This document shows positions 9,027-17,537 of a stretch of DNA of 64,000 nucleotides, piece by piece (within the stretch, counting starts at the first letter, position 1; each line of letters begins with the position of its first letter). The position numbers and the translations under genes are program-made. The stretch lies in assembly GCF_001690525.1 (NCBI RefSeq), contig NZ_LZGT01000004.1, positions 62,001-126,000 of the forward strand, written 5' to 3'. This DNA comes from Gilliamella sp. App6-5 (GTDB lineage: Bacteria; Pseudomonadota; Gammaproteobacteria; Enterobacterales; Orbaceae). The notes under the pieces were generated by a model. It did no database searches. It was not told where the DNA came from and worked only from the letters and a program-made list of their open reading frames with translations.

Positions 9027-10643
9027 TTATGGGCTAACACAGACATCGCCAACGTTATCATATTGGTCTTCTTCGATTACTCTAGTGGTATATCGCGAGC
9101 AATTGACGTTACCAAACATTGAGTTAGCAAATAGTATTTCAGAACCAGATCGGCAGATGTTATTCGACTGGGTAACCCAATATCCATGATTCAAGAAAGC
9201 GTTGTTAGGGGTATCAGTAATATAGCCCCACTCATTAAGTATCCCGCCAATCCAGCGATTACTATCACGGTAACTTAAACGCCTTTGGTAACTGTTAACA
9301 TTTCTGCCCGGTATACCTCCGGTCCAGCCATCCCCATTTGCATTAGTTAAGTCATTCGCATCAGGAACCCGATAGCCATTACCTAAATTACGACAAAATT
9401 TTTGAATATCGTCATAAGTGCGACTCCGTTGAATCGGAATTATATACCAACGCTCTATTTTGAAACTGTATAACAATTCTAAATGGGTACTATCTGCATA
9501 AATATTAAATAATGAAGGGTTAAATGCCTTATTATTTGAGCTTATATCAGGTCCATTTAGTTCTATCTTTAATGCTGCTTCACCCAAAGGTGTATCTCGC
9601 CAACCTGTTGTACTCTTGCTTAATGATAATGTCACCCCCATACCACTTGTTGCACTCACCTTTGTCCCATTTGCAGCTATAACTTGTTCTGGGGTTATAT
9701 TTTTTAAGAGTAAAAAGAAATACAATTTGTTTGCCCCTGTGGTCGGAAAGTTATTTGTTGTGTCACTCACATCGGCGACTTTAAACCCTTTTTGGCCATT
9801 CCATAAATCTGGCGACTCATCACCAGCAGAAAATAATAAATTGGGCTGAGCAAAAGCAACGGAAGGACATGGCTTATCCATATTAGGAACAACAATATGA
9901 TAGGTATAACGATCACCTATAAAGGTATTGCTCTTTGGCTGACCATACTTTGTTAATATACTAACGTTTGTTGCCGTTAGTGTCAGTTTATAAGGTGCGC
10001 TACACGCGCTTAATGTTGCTTTTTGGTGATTTTTGACTTGTGTTGTAATGTCTTGACCTTTTTTGTCTTGCCATTGGATCATTAAGCTCCCCGTTGCACT
10101 TATTTCAACATCACCATCGTCATCTTTCCCGTAATTATACGGTGAATTAACCAATTTATTTAACTCAATGCTAGGATAACTTGCCACTGGTACCATTGTT
10201 TGTATATCAGCAAACGTTGTAGTACTTGGTAACTCAATAGGATTGCTTGCGCTTGAAGTATCTATCGTCACATTAGGATAAAGCGCACTATTTACCCCAG
10301 GTGGAATATAATGCCCATTAGGTAACGTTATTCCTAATAGTCCTTCAGCACTATTTATTTTAGTTTCCCCACCATCCAAGCTTAAGTACGGAGCGCTTCC
10401 ATTTACCACATTTGCTGTCGCTGCCGATAATGCACTCGCATTATTAACGAATAACACAGGATAAATAATAACCAACAGAATTAAACGTAAATTGCAACAT
10501 TTTAACAATGAAAAAGTACGTTCAACTAACTTAGTTACTACACAGGGGCGATAATTAAAATAAGAAGCTAAACATGTAAAAAGAGAAGCATTTTTTGAAA
10601 TTAATTTTTGTGGGTGATCAAGAAATGTGTTTGATTCCTTCAT
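9027..10643 (-). CDS. Secreted adhesin-like protein (resembles DUF823 proteins), lectin-like C-terminus
   Basis: A 538-residue protein with a hydrophobic export segment at about residues 53-66 and a likely cleavage site after NASA (residue 71). This gives an unusually long, cysteine-containing pre-region. The mature part starts with PYLSLDGGETK, LLGITLPNGHYIPPG and FADIQTMVP, then contains DDDGDVEISATGS and FPTTGANKLYFFL. I associate these blocks with DUF823 enterobacterial adhesins. The last 130 residues are rich in W, Y and C (RWYIIPIQ, CRNLGNGYRVPDA, YWVTQSNN) and look like a lectin-type cap. There is no obvious membrane anchor. It interrupts raiA-pheA synteny and appears to be a single-gene accessory insertion. 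Family call is from memory, not a search. Confidence 0.6.
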   Translation of the reverse strand: MKESNTFLDHPQKLISKNASLFTCLASYFNYRPCVVTKLVERTFSLLKCCNLRLILLVIIYPVLFVNNASALSAATANVVNGSAPYLSLDGGETKINSAEGLLGITLPNGHYIPPGVNSALYPNVTIDTSSASNPIELPSTTTFADIQTMVPVASYPSIELNKLVNSPYNYGKDDDGDVEISATGSLMIQWQDKKGQDITTQVKNHQKATLSACSAPYKLTLTATNVSILTKYGQPKSNTFIGDRYTYHIVVPNMDKPCPSVAFAQPNLLFSAGDESPDLWNGQKGFKVADVSDTTNNFPTTGANKLYFFLLLKNITPEQVIAANGTKVSATSGMGVTLSLSKSTTGWRDTPLGEAALKIELNGPDISSNNKAFNPSLFNIYADSTHLELLYSFKIERWYIIPIQRSRTYDDIQKFCRNLGNGYRVPDANDLTNANGDGWTGGIPGRNVNSYQRRLSYRDSNRWIGGILNEWGYITDTPNNAFLNHGYWVTQSNNICRSGSEILFANSMFGNVNCSRYTTRVIEEDQYDNVGDVCVSP

Positions 10644-11062
10644 TTTATAATTACCTATTCCTTTTGATAATTTTAATTTATTTTCAATTTTCTAGAATAA
10701 AATTCTATAGGTGCCTTTTTTATCATTCATTAATGATATTTTTCCATGCAAATAATAAGAACTGTGCAAATTAGCATATAGAACCTGCATTATAAATAAA
10801 AAACAGTTGTTTAAAAGCAAAAAAATAGATTTTTGTTAAGATTTGTAAATATATTGTACAAACGCTACATGTTTATACCGAAGACTTGAGATAGATTTTT
10901 TGAATATACTATAATGACCTAAAAATCTTGGTGATTTAGACATTTTTTATATCATGATAATAAACAGAAAATAAAAAATTTTGTTATATCGAGTCCACAG
11001 TAGGTATATCTTTATTCTATCATAAAAATAGACTTTGATGGTGTCTTTATTTTTTTGCTTGT
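10644..11062. other. AT-rich intergenic region before pheA, no ORF seen
   Basis: About 420 bp of very AT-rich DNA between the divergent adhesin-like gene and pheA. I looked for a pheL-type leader peptide with clustered Phe codons and an attenuator, and saw none. Promoters for both flanking genes must lie here. Confidence 0.5.
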
Positions 11063-11068
11063 TATAAT
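11063..11068 (+). promoter_or_regulatory. Candidate -10 box of pheA
   Basis: TATAAT lies 27 bp before the pheA ATG. No good -35 is present at 17 bp spacing. If used, the leader would be only about 20 nt, leaving no room for an attenuator. Confidence 0.35.
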
Positions 11069-11094
11069 ACAAACTATCTTTTTTAAAATATCTA

Positions 11095-12252
11095 ATGAAA
11101 ATGACTGCAAACCCTTTATTACCTTTACGAGATAAGATTAATGAGCTAGACAAAACGTTGTTAGAACTTATTGCTGAACGTCGCAGACTCTCAACACAAG
11201 TCATTCATACTAAAATTGATGCGAACATTCCGGTGCGCGATATGGAGCGTGAGCGTTCACTGATAAAAACTTTAATCAATCAAGGCAAAAACTATCATCT
11301 TGATGATGTATTTATTAAGCGCTTATATCAATTAATTATCGAAGATTCTGTACTATTACAACAAAAAATCTTACAAGAAAAGCTTAATCACGGCACTAGT
11401 GCTACTGCCAAAGTTGCCTTTTTAGGTCCCAAAGGCTCTTATTCACATTCTGCTGCTCGACGCTATGCTAGCGCTCACTTAGATGAAATGATTGAATTAG
11501 GCTGTTCAACCTTTAAAGATATTTTTACACAAGTAGAAAATAGAGCTGTAGATTATGGCATTTTACCAATCGAAAATTCTAGCTCAGGCTCGATTAATGA
11601 GGTTTATGATTTATTGCAAAAAACCAATTTGCACATTATTGGTGAGCTTTCTTTACCTATCGATCATTGCGTTCTTGCTATACCAAATTCACAACTTGAG
11701 CAAATTAATACTATTTATAGTCATCCACAACCATTCCAGCAATGCAGTAACTTCCTAGAAAACTACCCTCATTGGAAGATTGTATATTGCGACAGTACTT
11801 CATCAGCAATGGAAACTGTTGTTAAATTGAATCAACCTAATGTTGCAGCAATGGGTAATAAAGATGGCGGTGAATTATATGGACTGCAAGTCCTTGAACA
11901 TAACTTTGCTAATCAAAAAGAAAATATTACGCGTTTTATTGTGTTGGCACGCCAGCCGATTGAGGTTTCGGATCAAATTCCAGCTAAAACCACAATTTTA
12001 ATGAAGACAGGTCAACAAGCAGGTGCTTTAGTTGATGCCCTATTAGTATTACGTAATCATAATATCGTCATGACTAAACTTGAGTCGCGTCCAATTCATG
12101 GTACACCATGGGAAGAAATGTTTTATATTGATTTGCAAGGCAACATCCATTCTTATGAAATGCAAACAGCACTCAAAGAACTAGCATCAATGACGCTATA
12201 TACTAAGGTGCTCGGATGCTATCCAAGTGATTCAATTGTTGCGGTAATGTAA
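11095..12252 (+). CDS. pheA: Chorismate mutase / prephenate dehydratase PheA
   Basis: Bifunctional phenylalanine biosynthesis enzyme: chorismate to prephenate to phenylpyruvate. The 385-residue product has the AroQ mutase domain (about 1-95, with [11 protein letters not shown] and [11 protein letters not shown]), the dehydratase domain (about 105-285, with [10 protein letters not shown] and [10 protein letters not shown]), and a C-terminal ACT regulatory domain containing [14 protein letters not shown] and KLESRPIHG, the Phe-binding motif. The second ATG at 11101 aligns better with the E. coli start (MT-NPLL); neither has a clear ribosome site. The stop overlaps the mutY start by one base. 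Confidence 0.96.
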   Translation: MKMTANPLLPLRDKINELDKTLLELIAERRRLSTQVIHTKIDANIPVRDMERERSLIKTLINQGKNYHLDDVFIKRLYQLIIEDSVLLQQKILQEKLNHGTSATAKVAFLGPKGSYSHSAARRYASAHLDEMIELGCSTFKDIFTQVENRAVDYGILPIENSSSGSINEVYDLLQKTNLHIIGELSLPIDHCVLAIPNSQLEQINTIYSHPQPFQQCSNFLENYPHWKIVYCDSTSSAMETVVKLNQPNVAAMGNKDGGELYGLQVLEHNFANQKENITRFIVLARQPIEVSDQIPAKTTILMKTGQQAGALVDALLVLRNHNIVMTKLESRPIHGTPWEEMFYIDLQGNIHSYEMQTALKELASMTLYTKVLGCYPSDSIVAVM

Positions 12253-13301
12253 TGACTATGACAATGCAACATTTTTCACAAGCGGTACTTAACTGGTATG
12301 AACAGTACGGTAGAAAATCGCTACCTTGGCAAATCGAAAAAAGCCCTTATCATGTTTGGTTATCAGAAGTCATGTTGCAACAAACTCAAGTTGCAACTGT
12401 TATCCCTTACTTTAACCGTTTTATTGAACAATTTCCCAAGGTAACTGATCTTGCAAAAGCTTCAATAGATGATGTATTGCATCTTTGGACTGGTCTTGGC
12501 TATTATGCAAGAGCACGTAACTTACATAAAGCAGCCCAAATGATTGCTGAAAAGTTTAATGGTAAATTCCCAACACAATTTGACGATGTCATTGCACTAC
12601 CCGGCATAGGGCGTTCAACTGCTGGGGCAATTTTATCACTTTCACAAAATCAACATTATCCCATTTTAGATGGCAATGTAAAACGTGTTTTAACCCGATA
12701 TTTTGCAGTTGAAGGCTGGTCTGGTATTAAAACTGTTGAAAATAGGCTCTGGCAATTGAGTGAGCAAGTTACACCCAAAAATAATGTTGCAAAATTTAAT
12801 CAAGCCATGATGGATATTGGAGCAACGGTTTGTACTCGCTCTAAACCTAAGTGCACTTTATGTCCTTTACATAATCATTGTCTTGCCTATAAAACTGAAA
12901 GTTGGCAACAATACCCAACCAAAAAACCTAAAAATACTATTCCTGAAAAAATAGCCTATTTTTTAATACTTGAATATAACCAAACTATTTGGCTCGAAAA
13001 AAGACCAGCGTCTGGCATTTGGGGAGGCCTATATTGTTTACCTCAGTTTTCAAGTAAGCAAGCGTTAACTGACTGGTTAAAAAAATACGGAATTGAAACA
13101 ACCAAACCAAAGCAACTCACTGCCTTTCGCCACACATTTAGCCATTTTCACTTAGATATTATTCCTATCTATTGTGTTATCACTAAATATAAAAAATGTT
13201 GGGATGAATCTTGTGGCTATTGGTATAACCTTAAAGCTGACAATGCCAAAATAGGACTAGCAACACCTATTTATAACTTATTAAAACAAACGACTTACTA
13301 A
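12252..13301 (+). CDS. mutY: Adenine DNA glycosylase MutY
   Basis: Removes adenine mispaired with 8-oxoguanine. The 349-residue product (E. coli 350) has catalytic E39 in SEVMLQQTQ, the helix-hairpin-helix [12 protein letters not shown] (116-127), catalytic D140 in LDGNVKRV, and the 4Fe-4S ligands in C-x6-C-x2-C-x5-C (CTRSKPKC, then CPLHNHC). The C-terminal NUDIX-like domain contains HTFSHFHL. Its ATG shares one base with the pheA stop (TAATG), which suggests translational coupling. I do not recall this pairing from E. coli. Confidence 0.97.
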   Translation: MTMTMQHFSQAVLNWYEQYGRKSLPWQIEKSPYHVWLSEVMLQQTQVATVIPYFNRFIEQFPKVTDLAKASIDDVLHLWTGLGYYARARNLHKAAQMIAEKFNGKFPTQFDDVIALPGIGRSTAGAILSLSQNQHYPILDGNVKRVLTRYFAVEGWSGIKTVENRLWQLSEQVTPKNNVAKFNQAMMDIGATVCTRSKPKCTLCPLHNHCLAYKTESWQQYPTKKPKNTIPEKIAYFLILEYNQTIWLEKRPASGIWGGLYCLPQFSSKQALTDWLKKYGIETTKPKQLTAFRHTFSHFHLDIIPIYCVITKYKKCWDESCGYWYNLKADNAKIGLATPIYNLLKQTTY

Positions 13302-13369
13302 CGCTTCTTTATCAGTATCTAGGTTATTTTTCGTATATAATTACCGATTATTTTTAACGATATTCAGTT

Positions 13370-14593
13370 ATGCAAAGCAAACCACATCAAAATTTATCTA
13401 GCTACTTAGTCTTTTTAATGGCATTTGCTATTGGTATTACTATTGCCAGCAATTATTATGCTCAGCCGCTATTACACTCGATTACACATGATCTACATAT
13501 AAAAGTAGAAAATGCAGGATCAATCATTATGGCAGCCCAATTTAGTTATGCTGTTGGCTTACTTTTTATCGCTCCACTTGGCGATAAATTGGAGCGTAAA
13601 AGGCTGATTATTATTTTAATGATATTATCCACTTGTGGACTTATAGTAAGCGCATTATCTCAAAATATAGGGATGCTTATAATAGGCACGGCTATGACAG
13701 GGCTATTTTCAACGGTGGCTCAAGTTTTAATTCCTTTTGCTGCCACGCTATCAAAACCAGAGAATCGTGGTAAAATTGTAGGCACGTTAATGAGTGGTAT
13801 GTTACTGGGTATTTTATTAGGTAGAACCTTTGCTGGCGCCATTTCAACAATTGCTGATTGGCATGACGTGTATTGGATTGCAACAGGTATCATGACCATT
13901 GTGACGCTATTACTCTGGATTTCTCTACCTAGTTACCATAGCGATATTAACATTAATTATTTTAAGTTGTTATGGTCGATTGCTTTATTATATAAACAAG
14001 AACCAACGCTTAGGATTCGTTCACTATTAGCCATTGTATCATTTGCACTATTTTCACTATTATGGACACCGCTTGCCTTTTTGTTAACTAATGCTCCATA
14101 CCACTATTCTGATTTTATTATTGGTTTATTTGGACTTGCTGGTGCGGCTGGTGCAATGGGATCTCCAATAGTGGGAAAATTGTCAGACAAAGGAAAAGGT
14201 TTTATTGCAACCACCATAGGGTTATGCTTATTACTGTTATCTTGGTTGCCGCTCTCGTTAGCCAAATATTCAATTTACACCTTAATTATCGGCGTGATTT
14301 TATTAGATTTTGCCGTACAAGTGACCCACGTCTCAAATATGAATGCCATTTATCAAATTAGGCCCGAAGCACGCAGCCGAATGAATACAGGTTATATGGT
14401 ATGTTATTTTATTGGCGGAATGCTAGGATCTGCGGGTTCAACCTATTTATTTAGTCATTACGGATGGATAGCAATAATCATTGCAAGCACGTCTTTGGCA
14501 ATATTAGGTATCATTTGCTGGCTTTTTTATACTAAAACGCATTCCTATCAGAAACTTTTTGACAAAAATCACAGTAATAAAATGTCAACTTAG
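13370..14593 (+). CDS. MFS transporter, drug/sugar efflux type
   Basis: A 407-residue protein with about twelve hydrophobic segments. The loop between TM2 and TM3 carries the MFS motif GDKLERKR, and GKLSDKGKG appears in the second half. The N-terminal ASNYYAQPLLHSI resembles a group of uncharacterised enterobacterial MFS exporters (YgaY-like). A TATAAT sits about 30 bp before the ATG and no clear ribosome site is visible. Convergent with ubiI, with one base between the stops. Substrate unknown. Confidence 0.8.
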   Translation: MQSKPHQNLSSYLVFLMAFAIGITIASNYYAQPLLHSITHDLHIKVENAGSIIMAAQFSYAVGLLFIAPLGDKLERKRLIIILMILSTCGLIVSALSQNIGMLIIGTAMTGLFSTVAQVLIPFAATLSKPENRGKIVGTLMSGMLLGILLGRTFAGAISTIADWHDVYWIATGIMTIVTLLLWISLPSYHSDININYFKLLWSIALLYKQEPTLRIRSLLAIVSFALFSLLWTPLAFLLTNAPYHYSDFIIGLFGLAGAAGAMGSPIVGKLSDKGKGFIATTIGLCLLLLSWLPLSLAKYSIYTLIIGVILLDFAVQVTHVSNMNAIYQIRPEARSRMNTGYMVCYFIGGMLGSAGSTYLFSHYGWIAIIIASTSLAILGIICWLFYTKTHSYQKLFDKNHSNKMST

Positions 14594-14594
14594 A

Positions 14595-15779
14595 TCAAAT
14601 ATGCATAGCGTATTTGATCAATTGTTTTTTTAATAATGGGCTGTGATTAATTGCATTCATACCAATGGTTCTTAATGTCTTTTTCAGCACATTATCACCA
14701 TTAAACATATCTTGAATAGTTCGCATGGCAGTTAACATAACTAACGTATCTTTACGACGGTTAAATTCAAATGACTTTAAATTATTTACAAGTCCAATAT
14801 CTTTTTGTGTATCAATTAATTGTTTAATGGTCGAAACTAATAAAGCGGAGTCTTGAAAACCTAAATTCACACCTTGTCCTGCTAAAGGATGAATCGTGTG
14901 CGCAGCATCACCGATAAGTACTAAGCGATGTTTAACAAATTGTTTTGCAAAACGCGCTTTTAATGGAAAGACCATGCGCGGATTAATTAATTTACATTTG
15001 CCTACCTTATCACCCGTTAATGCTAATAATTCATTTGAAAATTCAGATTCACAAAGCGCAGTTAAAGTTTCTGCATTATCTGGTTTAGTCGACCAAACTA
15101 AGCAACTTTTATATTCATCCCAAAGAGGAAGAAAAGCGATAATCCCATCAGGATAAAACACTTGTCTAGCACAAAATCGATGTGGATACTCGGTTTCAAC
15201 AGTGGTAATAACAGCATGATGAATATAATCGCGCTCAAAAACAGAAATATTTTTGCATCTACGCACCCAAGAATGAGCACCATCAGCACCTATCATTAAT
15301 TTAGATTGTAAAACAGTTTTATCAGCAAGCGTCAAAAAGGCAAAGTCATCATTAAATGTACAATCAATGGCTTCGCAACTAAAAATATTAATATTGGAAC
15401 AGTTTAAAGCATATTGGTAAAGATAATGAGAAATGACATTATTTTCGATAATATAACCTAGATTTGGATAGCTATAATCTTTAGCGTGGGCTGATAAATG
15501 AGCTTGACCATTTTTTTCCCATACACCTATTTCGGTAAACTCTTGTACACGTTGACTGGCGCACAAATCATTCCATATACCGATTTGCGAAAAATACCGT
15601 TGACTTGCGCCATTAATAGCTGAAGCTCTAATACCAACATCTTCATGTGACAAGGATGCATGCTGATGAATTTTAGTATCTATAATTGCAATGTTTAGAG
15701 CATATTGACTAAGTGCGCACGCCGTTGCTAAACCCACTAACCCACCACCAACAATTGCTATATCAAAATGAATATTCAT
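14595..15779 (-). CDS. ubiI: 2-octaprenylphenol hydroxylase UbiI
   Basis: FAD-dependent monooxygenase of ubiquinone biosynthesis (C5 hydroxylation). The 394-residue product has the Rossmann motif GGGLVGLA near the N-terminus, the DG motif VIGADGAHSWVR near residue 160, and GDAAHTIHPLAGQGVNLGF near residue 295. I prefer UbiI over UbiF or UbiH because of GVWEK, YIIENNVI and ARQVFYPDGIIAFLPL, which follow E. coli UbiI. It lies 14 bp downstream of tatA on the same strand, so the two probably share a transcript. Confidence 0.87.
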   Translation of the reverse strand: MNIHFDIAIVGGGLVGLATACALSQYALNIAIIDTKIHQHASLSHEDVGIRASAINGASQRYFSQIGIWNDLCASQRVQEFTEIGVWEKNGQAHLSAHAKDYSYPNLGYIIENNVISHYLYQYALNCSNINIFSCEAIDCTFNDDFAFLTLADKTVLQSKLMIGADGAHSWVRRCKNISVFERDYIHHAVITTVETEYPHRFCARQVFYPDGIIAFLPLWDEYKSCLVWSTKPDNAETLTALCESEFSNELLALTGDKVGKCKLINPRMVFPLKARFAKQFVKHRLVLIGDAAHTIHPLAGQGVNLGFQDSALLVSTIKQLIDTQKDIGLVNNLKSFEFNRRKDTLVMLTAMRTIQDMFNGDNVLKKTLRTIGMNAINHSPLLKKQLIKYAMHI

Positions 15780-15793
15780 ACCTATAAGTACAA

Positions 15794-15970
15794 CTATTTA
15801 TTATCTAACTTATCATCATTTTTCGATTCAACTTCGTCATCATTCATCGCTTTTTTAAAGCCTTTTAATGCTGAACCCAGATCCGAACCTAAATTACGCA
15901 ATTTTTTAGTGCCAAATAATAAAATAACTACGGCCAAAAACACTAAAAGGTGTGGAATGCTAAAAGACAT
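15794..15970 (-). CDS. tatA: Twin-arginine translocase subunit TatA/TatE
   Basis: A 58-residue TatA/E-type pore subunit with an N-terminal membrane helix (about residues 4-20), the FGTKKLR hinge, the amphipathic helix [16 protein letters not shown], and a short acidic tail. E. coli TatA is 89 and TatE 67 residues, so this is TatE-sized. The ATG at 15970 has AGG 8 nt upstream; an upstream in-frame TTG is less likely. No tatB or tatC is adjacent; the partner is ubiI. Confidence 0.88.
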   Translation of the reverse strand: MSFSIPHLLVFLAVVILLFGTKKLRNLGSDLGSALKGFKKAMNDDEVESKNDDKLDNK

Positions 15971-16092
15971 AATCAAATCCTCTCAATAAATATAACGCTC
16001 TATTTAGGGTAGGCTTTAAAATAGATTTTATAAAATGCTCATTATACTCTTTTTATGGCGTGATTTCATGAGTAGTTAAAGAATAAAAAAGA

Positions 16093-16114
16093 CCTGTATA
16101 AAATTATACAGGCC
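16093..16114. repeat. Near-perfect palindrome upstream of tatA
   Basis: CCTGTATAA and TTATACAGG flank two bases. It resembles a LexA box at first sight, but CTGT and ACAG are 10 bases apart rather than 8. It lies between tatA (minus strand) and the small ORF at 16150 (plus strand), where an operator would be expected. Confidence 0.45.
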
Positions 16115-16149
16115 AACATGAAATATAAGGAATATAAGGAAAGAAAACA

Positions 16150-16302
16150 ATGAAAAATCCTTACCCTGCTTATTATCCATTTTTTTTCGCTTTAGTCAAC
16201 GTTTTTATTTGCCTTTCAGCTTATTTAACCATTTCACAACAAACAAACAAATCAAATAAAAACATAATGATAACTAAAATTCATCCACAAAAAATCATCT
16301 GA
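16150..16302 (+). CDS. Hypothetical small membrane protein, 50 residues
   Basis: The ORF reads MKNPYPAYYPFFFALVNV and continues with a hydrophobic stretch to about residue 28, then a polar, asparagine- and lysine-rich tail. AAGGAAAG is 4-10 nt before the ATG, a good ribosome site. An 11-codon ORF starting at 16117 overlaps the start in another frame. I recognise no family, and the surrounding 600 bp is otherwise non-coding. It could be a real small protein or chance in AT-rich DNA. Confidence 0.4.
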   Translation: MKNPYPAYYPFFFALVNVFICLSAYLTISQQTNKSNKNIMITKIHPQKII

Positions 16303-16594
16303 CAAACATCAAATTTAACAAAAAAAACATTTGCAAAACATAAAAATAAATGAATTTCACAGAAAAATACAAGAAATCGAGCAGAAAAAACAAAAAATAA
16401 TCGTTTTTTTAACAATGCGATCATTCTTATATTAAAAAACGAAACATAACATAAAATCGAATATATAAAATTAAAAAAGCACATTAACATAGAATAAAAA
16501 CCATTGAATTGATTTTATATACTATTTTCATATACAAAATCACAAAAAAATACACTATAATTAATGAATTTATGCGAGAAATAATGGATCAAAG
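16303..16594. other. A-rich non-coding stretch before the XRE gene
   Basis: From about 16230 to 16420 the plus strand is strongly A- and C-rich and poor in G, then turns AT-rich up to the XRE gene. A 69-codon minus-strand frame here is Phe-rich and looks like a by-product of composition. No hairpin or RNA motif was recognised. Confidence 0.45.
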
Positions 16595-17284
16595 ATGAAT
16601 TCAATTAAAAATAATAATGTTAAAACTTTCAAAGATAGATTACACAGCTCAATGCAAGGTTTATCTGTTTCTGCATTCGCGAAAAAATGCGATATGTCAG
16701 AAACGGTAATTAGAGATTATCTATCTGGTAAAACATACCCATCGCTTACCCGTTTAGAAGTCATTGCTGAAAAATGTAATGTTTCTTTCAATTGGCTGGC
16801 CACTGGGCATAGGCTAGAATTTGTAGATTCTAAAAATGAAGAAGATGTTTACAACGAAAATATTTATCGAATCCCTGTTTATAAAAAACAATTACCAACC
16901 AAAGAAGAAGCACAAAAGGAACGTTTTGTTAGAGAAACACCGCCATTAATGAACTATCCTATTATTGAGGGTTGGGCTAAGCATCGCGGTTTAGATGCTA
17001 AAAAATTAATTATATACTGGGCAAAAGGCGATTTAATGTCTCCAGAAATAGAAAACAATAACGGGCTAATTCTAAACACAGAAATAACTGATATTGTTGA
17101 TGGTGCAATATATCTAATTGAATATGAAGATATTACTTTTTTAAGAAAAGTACGTTTAACACTCGATGGGTGGTTGTTAATTTGTAATAATAGCCAACAT
17201 CCAACTATTGAAGTTTCTAAGATAGATTTTCATAAATACCATATTGTTGGGCGTGTGGTGCTTATTATTAAAGACATTTTTTAA
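16595..17284 (+). CDS. XRE/CI-type transcriptional regulator with S24-like domain lacking the catalytic serine
   Basis: A 229-residue protein with an N-terminal helix-turn-helix (about residues 20-65, SVSAFAKKCDMSETVIRDYL) and a C-terminal LexA/CI-fold domain (about 130-229, ending GRVVLIIKDIF). Active S24 peptidases have GDSM followed by a conserved lysine in a segment like FVKR. Here the first reads GDLM, so the serine is leucine, and the second reads FLRK. Autocleavage is therefore unlikely. It is a lone gene with no phage genes nearby, so it looks like a domesticated repressor. The start follows GGATCAAAG. Confidence 0.78.
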   Translation: MNSIKNNNVKTFKDRLHSSMQGLSVSAFAKKCDMSETVIRDYLSGKTYPSLTRLEVIAEKCNVSFNWLATGHRLEFVDSKNEEDVYNENIYRIPVYKKQLPTKEEAQKERFVRETPPLMNYPIIEGWAKHRGLDAKKLIIYWAKGDLMSPEIENNNGLILNTEITDIVDGAIYLIEYEDITFLRKVRLTLDGWLLICNNSQHPTIEVSKIDFHKYHIVGRVVLIIKDIF

Positions 17285-17330
17285 TACAACTAATCGCTAT
17301 ATATTAACTTTCAAGATATAATCAAAAAGC

Positions 17331-17358
17331 GAGGAAATATAAAACATTTTATTTCCTC
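17331..17358 (+). terminator. Hairpin after the XRE gene
   Basis: GAGGAAATA and TATTTCCTC form a 9-bp stem, extendable with a bulge through TAAAA/TTTTA, 47 bp after the stop. Confidence 0.55.
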
Positions 17359-17537
17359 ACTAACTTCTTTGATGTTGATAAATCTAGTAATATCAAATTT
17401 ATAGCTAAGTAATGCTTATTTAAATTTCATATAAAATTCGAATGTAAAAATAATTTATAGCTATTTGCACTCACCCCATTTTTCTATATCATTGACAATA
17501 TAATCAAAGAACACCTTATTATTAATTAGGTCTAAAT

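Noticed and set aside
10644-11094. pheL leader peptide and attenuator
   Set aside because: No small ORF with clustered Phe codons and no convincing terminator pair; the likely -10 leaves only a short leader.
16093-16114. LexA-box-like palindrome
   Set aside because: CTGT and ACAG are 10 bases apart rather than the 8 of the enterobacterial LexA box.
16281-16490. 69-codon minus-strand ORF rich in Phe
   Set aside because: Composition is a direct product of the A-rich plus strand; no ribosome site and no family likeness.
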